In this document: positions 34,180-46,600 of the stretch, one piece after another
Position numbering within the stretch: the stretch's first letter is position 1
How the letters are laid out: each line of letters begins with the position of its first letter
Assembly (NCBI GenBank): GCA_025267735.1
Contig: CM046311.1
Span: 33,332,895-33,396,894 of the forward strand
From: Mactra quadrangularis
Lineage: Eukaryota > Mollusca > Bivalvia > Venerida > Mactridae
Direction: 5' to 3'
Length of the DNA stretch: 64,000 nucleotides
Made by a program: the position numbers and the translations under genes
The notes under the pieces: model-generated
The model's input: the letters and a program-made list of their open reading frames with translations, nothing else
Databases searched by the model: none
Told to the model about the DNA's origin: nothing

Positions 34180-35490
34180 AGGACGGGACAGGGTCCCTCT
34201 CCGCTACCGGACCCTGTCGGTCAGGACTATCTTCTTTTTGGGTGATTGCCTTTTAACCACCCACTCAGGAGACGGAGAAGACTGTGCGACCCGCCTCTGA
34301 GATACAGATGAGGTAAATGTAGATGTTGATGTCTGTAAAGTTGAACATGCTTTAGACGTATTACGTGAAATGATAGGAGACGGTTTCTGTACTGGAAGTG
34401 TTTCCAGAGGAGAACACTTACATAAGTTGACCTGCACTGCAGAATCAACCATCTGAACTGGTTTAGATACAGCTGCTGAATATGAATTAATCTTAGAAAC
34501 CTGACTTTCTACAAGCTTACAAGCATCAGGAAAACATAAACTTTGTGTATATTTAACACGAATAACTTCTTTTTCCGTCTTTCAGACAGAGCAGGAACGG
34601 GAGGTTGCAACATGATTACCTCCACTGTTTGAACTTTTGACATCAAGAAAACAGTTTTCAAGCGAACTATCATGAGAAGTACTACATTTACGGCATACAT
34701 ATTCTCTAGTACATCTTGATTCATGATGTCAGTATTTAAAGCATTTGTAGCACTGCATCGGGTTGGGAATGAACATCTCAACGCGGACGTTTAGAAACCT
34801 TACCCGAAGTAAAGATGGGAGAATGAGGTTGTCAAATGTCAATACATAGGTATGAATTGGTACTCGTTTACCGTCTCTTGTGGCCAATATGCGTTTAGCA
34901 TTTGAAACACATTGAGTGCTTAGCTCTTTCACGATGTCTGCCTCTGACATATCTGCTAGGTCAGGGCAGCGAATTACACCTTTGCTTGAATTTAGAGTTT
35001 TGTGAGTAGTACAGAATGCTGGAATTCCGAAAAAAGATTTAATTTTGAGCAGATTCTCCGATTGCTGTTTTCTACTGACCTCGATCAGGAGTTCGCCATT
35101 TCGAAGCTTCCTGACCGCTTTTGGTGTTCCTATGAGAGCTGAAATAGTTTTTGTAATAACAAAAGGCTTAAGTTGAGATATTTTTTCTTTTCCCTCTACT
35201 ATAAGGAAGCATGGAAACGATGATTGGCTTGTTTTTTTTTCATTAGAAATATAACTGGGTGATTCGTCAGACTTACGTTTGTTGGAAGTAGTTCAAGAAT
35301 CCATGGTTGAGTTAATAATGATTCAACCCTCAGGTTACCCAGCCACGTAGGATTCCAACAAGGGGAAGTGCAATGGAGGCGGGTATCCAGCCTCCGCACC
35401 ACAAGGATACCTGAGAGATATATTTGCATGTAATTGGAAATGATTGCAATCAACACAATTAGCCCATGAGCCACCGCCTTCTTGAATAGG
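34180..35490 (-). pseudogene. LINE ORF1 remnant (Jockey-like), 3'-truncated element
   Basis: Reading downward on minus: a Cys/His segment (GGGSWANCVDCNHFQLHAN), a spacer, then TPKAVRKLRNGELLIEVSRK, LLKIKSFFGIPAFCTTHKT and KGVIRCPDLADMSEADIVKE, an ORF1 of the type that precedes a nucleic-acid-binding domain. Two zinc knuckles follow (CYKCFKY-stop-HHESRC and CRKC). In-frame TGA codons fall in the first knuckle and at about 34,590, plus other breaks near the N-terminal part. Translation ends KKKIVLTDRVR. No ORF2 follows below 34,180, where the sequence becomes AT-rich. Confidence 0.75.
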
Positions 35491-35555
35491 TGTTGAACGT
35501 ATAAACTTACTTATAAAATGAAAAGTACTGCATATTTAGTAGACGCATGTATATC

Positions 35556-36000
35556 TTAATGGATTACACATATGTTTTTACAAGTAAAAAGTATGCTAGT
35601 AGCGTTGGTAATTTTTTTTTTGGGGGGGGGGTGCACATCCAGGAACATGTACTTACAATAAAAGTACAAATAAATTAACTGTTGCAAAATGCAACTATTC
35701 AAGGGCAAGGCATGACCAGCCGATTGACCAAGTCGGGCGAACTTGAACACCCGTATACCCTGAATCAGAGGCCAAAGTAGTGCGTTGGAAAGACTGGAGT
35801 TCCCTGGGTCTTCCTCAACTACCAGGATCCTCCTTTCCCGGTTACGGGACGCTGCCCACGGCAAACGGGTAGTTTTTGTGTTGGCCATATGCATATCATG
35901 AAGGCGCAAATAGCACCTACATAATGGGCACATGTTCCTCCTCCTCACCGCGTAGAGGTACCAAAAAAGAGGAGGAAATGGGATGTAAATGAATAACATC
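35556..36000 (-). mobile_element. Probable 5' leader of the same LINE
   Basis: A GC-richer stretch immediately upstream of the ORF1 remnant, open on the minus strand (RRRNMCPLCRCYLRLHDMHM ... WAASRNRERRILVVEEDPGN). It ends in a 'tttttttttggggggggg' tract near 35,620. I take it as leader or first part of the LINE; whether it is translated is unclear. It abuts the left end of duplication arm B. Confidence 0.45.
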
Positions 36001-37117
36001 TAAAATCTGCATCAGTCCCATCAAATAGAAATGTTTTACTGATGTAAATATAAACATTAACATGATAGTAACAGTCTCTAGTTAGGAGTTGTCTTGTGAT
36101 TTCAACTGTTGTTTCATGAAAGACAACTCAAATTGAAATTGTTGCGCGCCATCCTCAATTACCTCCCTTTAATAGATAAATAAAGATTCGTTTTTAGGGC
36201 GAAGCTTGTAGAAAATTCGTAAGAGGCTAAATGAGTTAGTAAACTGTTGTTGTTATGTATAAGAGAAAATCTAGTAAGTTCACTAATCTTTAACGAATAA
36301 TTCAAACTGCAACATGACATATAACACATCATATAATTCAAGTAGCCGAGCCTAAGTTTTGTGTACAATAAGTTTAAAATCATTTTATCATGATTTTCTG
36401 TTTAATTAAACTAAGAAAAAGATATCAATATGTGTATATCTTTGCTTGTTTGTCTAGTACATTTTCATAAGACTGAATATAAAATGCATTAAGAAAGCTA
36501 GACCTAACTCTATCTTTGTATTTACTTGGACGATTATATCTCAGAGAAACGAACTTTTCCTTAACGCTCACCTAAATTGTTGGAAAGGTCATAATTTATT
36601 TTCTGACTACTTTTATGAGCATTTTAGTATTTTTGTCCACACCCTGGTCTGAATTATTTCCAGCCAAAATTGATGATCATCGTCAAGTTATAGCTAGCGA
36701 GCAAGTTTATGTCTGTCTGTCTGTCTATTTGTTAACAGTTACAAGGCAACTATTTAAGTTAGTATTTAACTTCTGTTGCACCTTACAAGAGGGTGTTAAT
36801 GGCTCTATTACTATCTTCCCTTATGGTAATGTCTTTTTATTTTACTCACTTTGCTTCAAATACCGTGCAATGGAAGTCAGGCAATTCTTTAGTGATTTGA
36901 AGATACTGGTCATGCAACGAGGTTAAATTGTAACCTCGGAGTGGTTTCCTATAACTTGCCGTAGTGATCTAGTTTAAACGTCCGATATTTTATTCATATA
37001 GATCTTCTAACTGGGTTCGTAAAATGACATATAAGTGTTTCTTTCTAAATGTTATAATATAGTTTCCTTATGACTGCGACTTTAGAAGATTTTATCCAAA
37101 TACTCCCCGTTAGCAAA

Positions 37118-37440
37118 ACGTGCCATCCAAAAGTTCGTCAACGAAATCCTGATAAATTAAACCAATTCACTTTCCCCCAAATAAAATAAATAGTCATCTG
37201 ATCAAATTCAGAAATAAGTTTTAGTTAAATAAGCAACATACCTTATTTGCTTAATACTTCCAGTTTTTCTTAGCGACGAACATATGGTTAATGCTAATAA
37301 AATATTTTGACTAGACTATGTTTTATATATTGTCACATGAATAAGCTTAATAAACTTATTAAAAGTCAAATTACTTGTAGTATACATAATCATTTTTTCT
37401 CAAAATCTTGAGAACATTATCCCAGAACTTATAGATGGAC
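37118..37440. mobile_element. MITE-like element, unexpanded counterpart in arm B
   Basis: Left 'cgtgccatccaaaagttcg' and right 'cccagaacttatagatggac' correspond to the ends of the element at 24,597-25,782. Only one degenerate copy of the 85-bp unit lies inside. Confidence 0.5.
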
Positions 37441-37683
37441 TTTAATTGGCTTAAATCTAATGTGTCTACTGATAGGACATTAAACAATATTTACCATTTT
37501 TTTATTTCATCAAGTGAGCTCAGAAAACAATTTCAAAGCAAATCAACATTATTGTTGATGCTATAATTTTTCTTTCTTTCATACTTACGCATGAATTGTG
37601 ATGTAATTGAATGAAAGACGTATATTTTGCCCAATGCATTACTTTTTTGGTTTCATTAACCGTGTTCTTTTAGTAATTATTGG

Positions 37684-37955
37684 CCGTCAAGTTAGCACAG
37701 ATGGTTGTACACAAGTCTTCTGATCGATAGTAATGGGTTCGATTCCCGTGCGGGGCATACTTTCGAGGAGGTTGGTCATGAAATGATTTCCATGGAAATT
37801 CTCTCTCCTACCACTCATCCTTAATTATTAGTAACTAGTTATCAGCTTCTTTCATGATTTAGCCTTTCTTGAAAAGTGAGTATGTTTACTGACCACCATG
37901 ATATGACATATAAAATGTGCTGCTACGGTATTAAACTCAACAAAAAATAAAATTA
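37684..37955 (+). mobile_element. tRNA-derived SINE (arm B counterpart)
   Basis: B box 'gggttcgattcccgtgcg', junction 'gggcatactttcgaggaggt', and tail 'gctacggtattaaactcaac'. It matches the SINE at 26,176 in position and orientation within the duplication. Confidence 0.8.
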
Positions 37956-38539
37956 TTAACTCTTTATTATATACTCATTTTCCTGTTTTCCATCTTTAGC
38001 ATATTCTCATAGTCGTAATTAAAAAAAGTATAAATTTAAATTTAAAACCAAGAGTGGTGTCAGAAAGACCAGTAATTATGCTTAAAATCATATTCAGTAT
38101 AAAAAGTAAAAGATCTAAAAACATGTAATTAATTAAAAACACATGCCTATATATACAATGATCCAGACTTGTTGGATAATAATAGATAATACACTTCAAA
38201 ATAATTATAAGATTGTGAAACGAGGCAAATGTAACAAAAAGTTACTTAAATTACAACAGAATTTGTTTTCCATTATCAAATTACTATATACGTTAAAAGC
38301 ATAATACCTTACATATGCATAGTTATATTTCCGATAAGAAATTTAGTTTAAATTGTTAGATTAACAGTTGATAAATATAATAAATGTATTTAATTACGTT
38401 AAGGAAAATTACATTAAGCAAACATATTACTTGTTTCTAAAATTTGAAAAGTCTGATTGTATAAAAACAAAATATAAGGTAGAGTACATATACAATTGTT
38501 GAGTGTCAGTTGCTATACTAAACAGTCAAAATATTGCCA

Positions 38540-38770
38540 ATCGAATCAAAACGTCAGTTTAACACTGAAATCTATTTAGTTCATTCTATGTCAATTATTT
38601 GCCATCAAAACTTCACTTTAACATTTGAAATGTAATTTTGTCTACTATCAGTCAAATACTTTCAATACATCTGATTAATGATATTGGAAATTCCATGAAA
38701 CTTCATGTTTTCATTGGAAATGTACTTGTGCCTATTCTAAGTCAAATGCTCTCAATATATCGGAGTCGTC
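38540..38770. repeat. Three local copies of a 3'-UTR/exon-end segment
   Basis: The segment 'atcaaaacttcactttaaca', 'ttgaaatgt' and 'gtcaaatactttcaatacat' appears near 38,545, 38,605 and 38,700, in each case resembling the end of gene 2 at 27,115-27,190. About 90 bp each. Confidence 0.55.
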
Positions 38771-39118
38771 CAATGTCACAAATAATATATTATCTCTAGA
38801 AGCAATAGATGATGGGAAATTAAACCCATCTTTTTTGTTTCACGGCAATACCAATCTTCTTACCATCTTCAATATATTGTACAATATTGTGAGAATATTG
38901 TCCAGTAACAAAAACATTTCCGCTACCATCACAACATGTACAATATACATTAGCCTAATCATTATCATTGATTGAAGATAGTTGGTTGCCAACGCCATCA
39001 AAGCATTTAAATCCGTTACAACCGATGCCAACAAACATTTTGTTTCCAACATCATGGAAGGTGATATGTGTATTACAAGTAAATACTCTGTTACCAGGAT
39101 TGTCACATGTTATTGCTC
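38740..39118 (-). pseudogene. Truncated NHL pseudogene, copy of gene 2 3' end
   Basis: Corresponds to about the last 380 bp of gene 2 (27,152-27,535): the coding strand carries equivalents of 'ttgtgacattggacgactcc', 'gaagatggtaagaag' and 'gtagatcattgattatgata'-like segments, with frameshifts and no open frame of the right type. It has no upstream coiled coil or B-box. It arose with the segmental duplication. Confidence 0.75.
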
Positions 39119-39199
39119 AGCACTGTGAGGAGTATGGCCACGCTCAAGTTAACTAGATAGGAGCCAAAAATAGCTTTTGTAATTTCCGAATTATATTAT

Positions 39200-39570
39200 A
39201 TAAAAACCGTGAATTGGCTTTAAGGAGTAACAGGCTATGTTTCCCTCCTAGCTAATCTTTTCCGTGGAAAAAAGGCCGGGCTAATATCCTTAAAAAGCTA
39301 TTTACTTACCATGACGATCCCCGTTAATGAAACTGATGTTATTATGTTTATGTTGTATAACCCTTCCAATCTTTTCTCGTGCAATTTTTCCCGGCTGATT
39401 AAACTGATATTATTATGCTTATTATTGTATATTGCGTCAAAACTTTTCCCACGCCAATTTTTTCTCTGTTGATGCAACTTTTTATATTATGCTTTTCCAT
39501 TGTAAACCTAGGCTTATCTTCCCACTTGGCTAATTTTTCCTCCAATGATTTAAATGTTTATACTATACAT
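39200..39570. repeat. Degenerate tandem repeat, about 64-72-bp unit
   Basis: 'gaaactgatgttattatgtt' (39,335), 'taaactgatattattatgct' (39,400) and 'caactttttatattatgctt' (39,473) head successive units that also share 'ttttccc.c..ctaatttt'. Four or five units. Confidence 0.45.
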
Positions 39571-40252
39571 TTTAGAAAGTTTTACCGAGATAACAATAAA
39601 AATAGCATAACCGGTATTTAAAAAGGTTCACTCAAATTAAGTGAACATGACAAAAATGTTTTCCATTACAATTGAATTAGCTAAAAAACAACAACAAATA
39701 ATTAAAACTGTTTTTATATAGTATATTTATTATCACAAACATGAAAGAAACCAAGAACATTGATACATGTCAAATACATATATAATGATAAATAGCATAC
39801 ATAGGTTAATGTTGATAATTATTTCCGAATAAACGAAAAAATTAAAAAAATAGAAATAATTTTAAAAACAAAATACTTATTCGTAAAAACTAATAATTGT
39901 TAGAATAAAAAATGTTACTTTATTTTTCGCAATATACCCAAGTTAAGGCGTCAAATAAAATAAAGAATCAACTTAATCTAACAAATTGTATGAACCTGCC
40001 TCAGATTAAATGTCACTATGTAGAATTTATGAATATTTTGAGCGTTTAAATCTTTCATACGGTCATACGGTTTGATTTGATAACATGGCAAAGTTTGCGT
40101 TTTAAGATTTACTTGATAAAAAGTGAATGCCTTGATTTGTTTGGGTCTTGGTGTACTTTAGAGCGATCTCAATTAATCAAGTAATTAACTCACTTTAATC
40201 GATAGCAACAGAAGCGTATGTTTAAAGTATGTACGTTCATAAATGACCAAAA

Positions 40253-40258
40253 TTTATT
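40253..40258 (-). terminator. Polyadenylation signal of gene 3
   Basis: AATAAA on the minus strand about 60 nt beyond the stop codon at 40,317, a plausible distance for a short 3' UTR. Confidence 0.5.
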
Positions 40259-40316
40259 GACACGGAATCACCTCACACATTTTTTTCGAAGGTAAGTTTG
40301 AATCACGTATTGAATA

Positions 40317-40629
40317 TTATGGATTGACATCCTTTTCTGTGTACTCTGGTAAATTAACAATCGCTTCATAAAGTGGTGGTGAACTTGCTTCTACTTGATC
40401 CGTTATATCCATATGTGTAAAGTATTCATTTTGTGGACATGGTGTAAATATTGATACAGCGTCGCTCTCGTTTTCAATACCAGCGTCTATACCAGACATA
40501 GATATCATACCAGGAGTATTTGGACGCAAGGTTAATTTTACTTTGGAAGGTTCTCGAAGATAACGAGTTGGTGATGGTAGAGAACGCTCTTGAAGATCGT
40601 ATGTGGAACTATTTATTTTCGAAGATTTT
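40317..40629 (-). CDS. Gene 3 exon p: cytoplasmic tail
   Basis: About 103 residues beginning KSSKINSSTYDLQERSLPSP and ending PPLYEAIVNLPEYTEKDVNP-stop. PPLY fits the PPxY motif bound by WW domains (for example NEDD4-type ligases). The repeated Y-containing acidic context could also be phosphorylated. Stop TAA at 40,317-40,319. Confidence 0.85.
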
Positions 40630-43600
40630 CTGCAAAAGTGTTAATTATATGTGATGAGTAAAAATAAAAAAGGTGTAGTGACAAAAGCTTCAAACTAATG
40701 ATGACCAATTTGCAAAAATGTGGTAAATAATGAAGTCAAATGAACAATACAAAAGGTTATAAAATTTTAACTGGTGAATTATGTATACTTAACAAAGTTT
40801 CTAATTCCACTATTATGTTTGTATGATGTTCTGATGTATTAAAACACTTTTTTCATATTTACTGGCTAAACTATTCAATTAGTTGAAAACAATTTTAAAT
40901 CTATTTGACTGTACGTCATGCATTTGTAATAAAGTTCATGACATGGAGTCATGTCTGCAACTTTGAATTTTGATAGCGTGTGTGTCCACCTATTGCCGAC
41001 AATACGCTCGCATTTTCTACTGACATCCTTGCTAGAACAATAGCTTGGGGCTTAAAAAATGGAGTGTTTTCCGAACTTATCTATACATATAGACAGTATA
41101 TGTGTAGTTTTGTATTCATCCTACCCGTTTGTAGCAATTGCAAGGCAAAACAAACATGAAATACACCAGTTTCATGAACCTGGCAAACCACGTGTCTCAC
41201 AATCAAATGCACACGCAATTTCAAAAAATTGACAGTAATTTGACAGTTTTCTAGGCTTAAATATATTGCGACGAAACGTTAAGAAAAATAGGTATTTATA
41301 CTACGGAGTTAGAAATCTTGTTCAATATATTTGAAAATTTGTCAAGCGTTATTGATTGTTCATTCAAATGACAACATAAAAATTAGCAATAAAATTGACA
41401 TAAAACAAAAATGCTGCACGTAAACAATGCTTGTGTTATAAAGTCAAAGTATATGGCGTGAATTAAATTACGTTTGTTTCGACTTTGTCTTTTTGAAATG
41501 ACTCGTTTCAGCAAACAAGAAAATGTTTCGTTAATTTAAGTTTCATAAAATTTAGATTAAACAAATTCACCAAGTCAATACGGAGAAATAATCTATTTAT
41601 AGAAGGTTCTTTTAAGGATTGAGAATTCACGGGTTCGAACCCATCAACGGCACTGCTTCTTGAGCAAGAACTTTATCTACGATTGCTTCTCTCCAGCTAG
41701 GTTTAAATTGGAACCATGGTGATATAATTCCGTTGCATCTATTTGTCGGCGTCACTAAGCGGAGTAATAGACTACCCAGAGGGATTGATAGATAGATACA
41801 AGTAGCGGATGACCAAGGATAATAGCTGTAACGTTGAAAACATGCATAAGCATGCTACGTAGACATAATTAATTGCAAGTTACCAAAAACAATCAGTAGA
41901 AACTAACCTGCATTTCTTGTACCAAACACAGACAGTTGCTAAACAAGCAATGATCACTGCAACAATTGATAGCACAACTGATACTATTACAATAACATCT
42001 GAAAAATTATATACAGTATTAACTTTATTGTAAATATTTGAGATGTGCTGAAATGTATGTTAATTGTTAATCATTTCCATAACGAGATCAATGATTTGCA
42101 TATTCTTCCTTCATTCTTCTGGTTCAACGCTATTAAATATTTTTTCAGTAAATTTATGCGATTAATGAACGTATAATGGAATATTTTCCTTTATCATCTC
42201 AGTCATATCAGGGAACATTTTAAAGACATCTTGACTACTAAAGGGAATCTATATCACGTGATATACACGACTTTGAAAGTAGAAGTCCAGTTTCCTACTT
42301 ACTGCTCAATGACCTCGAAAAGAATTATAAGGATAACAAGATAACTTAAACGATATAACTTACTGTCAGACTTATCAGACTTATAAGATTTGTCTTCATG
42401 AATACTTGTTGTAGCAGGAATTGTAGTCGTAGTGATAATTTCTGCAAATGATACATTATATCAATATATAGAATACATGTGCCATTTAAATTAGCTTTAC
42501 ACAGGTAGAAAGCTATTTTCGCATTAATTCAAATTCAGGCATTATGACAATTGTAATTATAGAATGTTACATTTGCCATAAACAGTAATGATATTTAATG
42601 TAAAGTTGCGATTGTTAAACATGTACATGAATCTAAAGACAGCTTTTCTTTTTCATGTATGGGTTGAGATCAAAATCAAATCACAAAATAACAAAAGGGT
42701 GAGGGAAATTATCGATGGCACTGAAGTTTAATTTATATATTTTATTACCCTTTTCTGTCAAATTGTCCGACTGGTCATAACTGACATCGATAACTGATAT
42801 CAGCGGTCAAAGAGTATTCAATCAGTTTTACTTCAGAAATTTGTTTTTGAAACTAAAATAAGACTTATCGTACGATTGTCGGATAACGAAAAGGATCAAA
42901 TACATTGTAACATTTGATGAAAAATTGAATGAATATTTTAGATAAATTTTAGTGTTACAAATAGTAACAAAGTGATTTCTTAAAATATAACATTTAATTT
43001 ACCTGAGCATTTAGAGAGAGCAGTTGATCTTATGGTCACTGTGGTCAGTCCTGGTGGACATTGTATGCAAGAAGATTGTCCTTCAAAAGGCTGATAACTT
43101 CCTTTCTCGCAGTAGTTACAGACACCATTAAAAGAGTAAGTTCCCGGTGGACAATATACTGAAACAAAATTATCTTAATAATTTAAAACAATCCCTAACT
43201 TTAAACTTCCATCTCAAAATTTCACCGATTAGTAATGCATTGGAAGGACTTGATTACAGCAAGGGCTTTATTGATATAAAATCTGGCACCATTGCGACGT
43301 CTTATAACACGGTCGTGGATTCTACTTACGTAAGTTTAGAAACTTTAGCGAATTCAAAAACATTTGTCTAATAATATCAAGTATTATTTTGCAATCAATT
43401 TCATAATATACCTCAAATTGAAATAAAGATCAAAACTGAAAAGGTCTGAAATCTTCAAAAATACATGTTTTTTTCCACTCAATTTTGAATATATTGAGAT
43501 TTTTTCACTTAGTTTATAAACGACAGAAACTATAAAAAGCTTAAAATCGAAAAATCTATTTCAACATTAATTTAGTGCATCCAACACAGCCTCTAATACG

Positions 43601-46600
43601 GTTATTTCAAGAGTTGACAAATCCATAAATCATGGATAAGCGCTCGATACTTGAAAAAATACTATGCTAACTTTGAGTATTGATACTAGAGCTGTAATGG
43701 TATTTGTCATGTCGGAATACTTGATTCGTTCATTTCGCCATTCGCGGTTCATATGACCAACATTCTATACATAGACGTTGTACACATCTCTATACGCACA
43801 ATCCTTTGTACATATCAGTGATTTGGTACGCAAAGAATATAGTGCAGTATATGAAGACAAACTTGTGGCAAATTTTTGTTTTTTATACAATCGTTATTTC
43901 AAAATAAATGTTGGTTAATACCTACAAGAAGAGCCAGAGTGTTTTAAACCTCCATAGGTTATTATCTATTGTATCAGCGTGCATTCGCATTTTGTTTTCA
44001 AAAATCGGTATAAAGAATGACAAATGTAAACTTGTATGAATGACCGCTTCTAAAGTTTTATTTCATTTGCATACTGCATTGGATATCAATATTCTATTGA
44101 GTAGTCACGAAACATATTTAATATGTAAAGTAGAGATGTACGGAGAAAATATTAGGATGCAATAATTGCAAAGTGTTTTCAAGTAAATAAACATTTTTAC
44201 CAATGGTACTTAGCGTCTCCGTACAAAGGTCAGTAAGACCAATTGTGTACAAAAATTATGACAAGCGCATGCAAATAAAACACTCCTTTATCTAAAATAC
44301 CTTCTGTTTATATCATGCACACTTTTGTTTCACTTAAGGTTCGAGTCATAATGATCATGAAACCGATTTACCTAGGTTACACTCTTGAGTGCATCTTTCA
44401 TTGTGTTGACAACGTTAGACTGATTATAATTGGATAGAAGCTTCGATTAAATTGTTTCCTTGATTGAGAAACACTATTTCATTTGCCTGATTTTAGAAAT
44501 AAGTGAATAATTTTAAGTTATTTTTATACGATGAAAGAACTAACATGTCTTTGTATAGATTTATCTAACACCAGACCAGATTTCATTTAAAATCAAACTA
44601 GAATTTAAATACTAGTATCGTTTTTTAAGACTTACTACAAGCTCCATTATATGGCACTTGTCCATCAGGACAGTAGACGACACCCTGGGTTAAAAGGCTT
44701 GACCCGACTACAGTATAACTTTGACCATTAACATTGGCGTCAAGAAGATCAGAGGTGAAATTCTCCAGTTGTTGAGCTGTGAGTTCTAACTGGCTCATAG
44801 AATGTATTAGTTCATGAAGCGACGGACTTACTGAAACAAAAAAACAACATCCATTTATTAACATTGGATTAAAGTCATTTCCATTATTCTAATGACTTCA
44901 GCTTGTTTTAGTAACAGCAGCATGAGTTCTATGAGCTTAGGTGTGCTCTTTGAAAAAAATAAAACGATTTTCATAATAGGATACATTTTGTAGAGTGTTG
45001 GAGATCTTAACCATACTTTCTGTGTTTAGCTGTTGAATAAAACGCCTTTCCAACTGAATGCGAATCAATCTACTCACAGAGTCGTTAACTCTAATCATTC
45101 AAAGCACACCATAAACATTAAAAAGGTAATCATTGTATAAATAATATAACGGCGGTCAGTCAACCTACTTACATTTCCTGGAAATGCTAAATCTCTTTAT
45201 TAAGCTGTTAACCAACTACTAAGCGCATACTTTCGTCAGTGACTAAAAACTGCCCCACATAATTGAGAATTATTGGTAGGACGGAGAATAGTCGAAAAAA
45301 TAAATTCACGACTAAGCTTCACGAATAGTTGGCCCCGCCTGAGATTCAAACCCACGATCCCTCAATCAGCAGACTTGCGTCCTACCAACTGAGCTAGCCG
45401 AGCGGCTTCATTATCTAAATTGCACAAGTTGTTTCATAATCGAGTATATAATGTATATAAGTATAAACTTTGAACTTGACTTACTTTGGCCAGTACTAAC
45501 ATAAGAGCTGTAATCTAAATTTGGACCTTCAGTTAATTCAATACTGTATGAGATGGTAGCTACCCCATTATCTGATATCTCAACACTGACTTCACATTCA
45601 TTCGAACAATTAGTAGATTCAAAGTTCGATGTAATTGAAGCAATCAAAGCAGGCCTATCGCCCTCCGGTACGCTTGGATTAAATTGAACCTTTGAAGAAA
45701 TCGATAGTTTTGCTGGTGCAGAGGCCACTATAATATTAAAAAGTAAACTTGAAAAAGAATCATTTGAAAATACAAATAATAAAAAGTACAGGTCGTATAC
45801 TAGGTCTTGAGTGCTTTTATTAGAGTACTTTCAAAAATGTTTTGCTCATTCATTATGATAATAAACAATGTCGGTACATCATCTTACGGATTCAAACATA
45901 CCACTTTGACATACAACAATTTTTATAAATATTACATGTGAACACTGTAAAACTCATGTGATTATACTTCGATAAAAATATTTTACTTACTAAACTGTTT
46001 AACTGTTAAAATATTGCATCTTCAAATATTGAACTTATAGAAACTTGCCATGTTGAGATACGACATGTTAACATGGACGACCTGTACATGTGCAATGTAT
46101 TACAGTATCGATTTTAATTTCCCCGCACCTTATTGGAAGGCTTTATAGTCCACCAATAAGCAATGCTATATTTTTGTTGTTTTTATAACAACAAAGCGCT
46201 AATGTGCTAAATGAAATAGAAGCAAGTCTGCTACACTTGCTCCGAACTTACACAGTATATCTCGACTTGTTGTTACTACATGTATTATACATGTATTGCT
46301 GGAGGTCAAACTATTGTTAGGATAATGAAACATATCTATATTTCAAAAGCAATCTTTGAATCTTTACGCATAAATTAAACAAACTTTAATTAGCTCACCG
46401 ACACATGATGGTAAAAGTTCGGTTGCATTCCACTCATATAAGCTAGAAGGACCACAAATATAGTTTACAGTGTTTGGATAACCTGGCTCCATTATTTTAC
46501 CAACTTCACAATATACTGTACATAACTGGTCACCAGTATCTGCGTCAGTTGTACAGTTAGTCATAGTACCAGCTTTTAATTCGAAATCCTCACAAACTGA

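Larger units (their letters stand above)
36025..39118. repeat. Segmental duplication, arm B
   Basis: Diverged, same-orientation copy of 23,360-27,535. It lacks the minisatellite expansion and the CT repeat of arm A, which explains most of its shorter length. It ends in the NHL pseudogene, where arm A is inside gene 2 exon 2. Confidence 0.8.

Noticed and set aside
36615..36926. 103-codon plus-strand frame
   Set aside because: Lies in duplication arm B; the matching part of arm A is not open in this frame, so coding conservation is absent.
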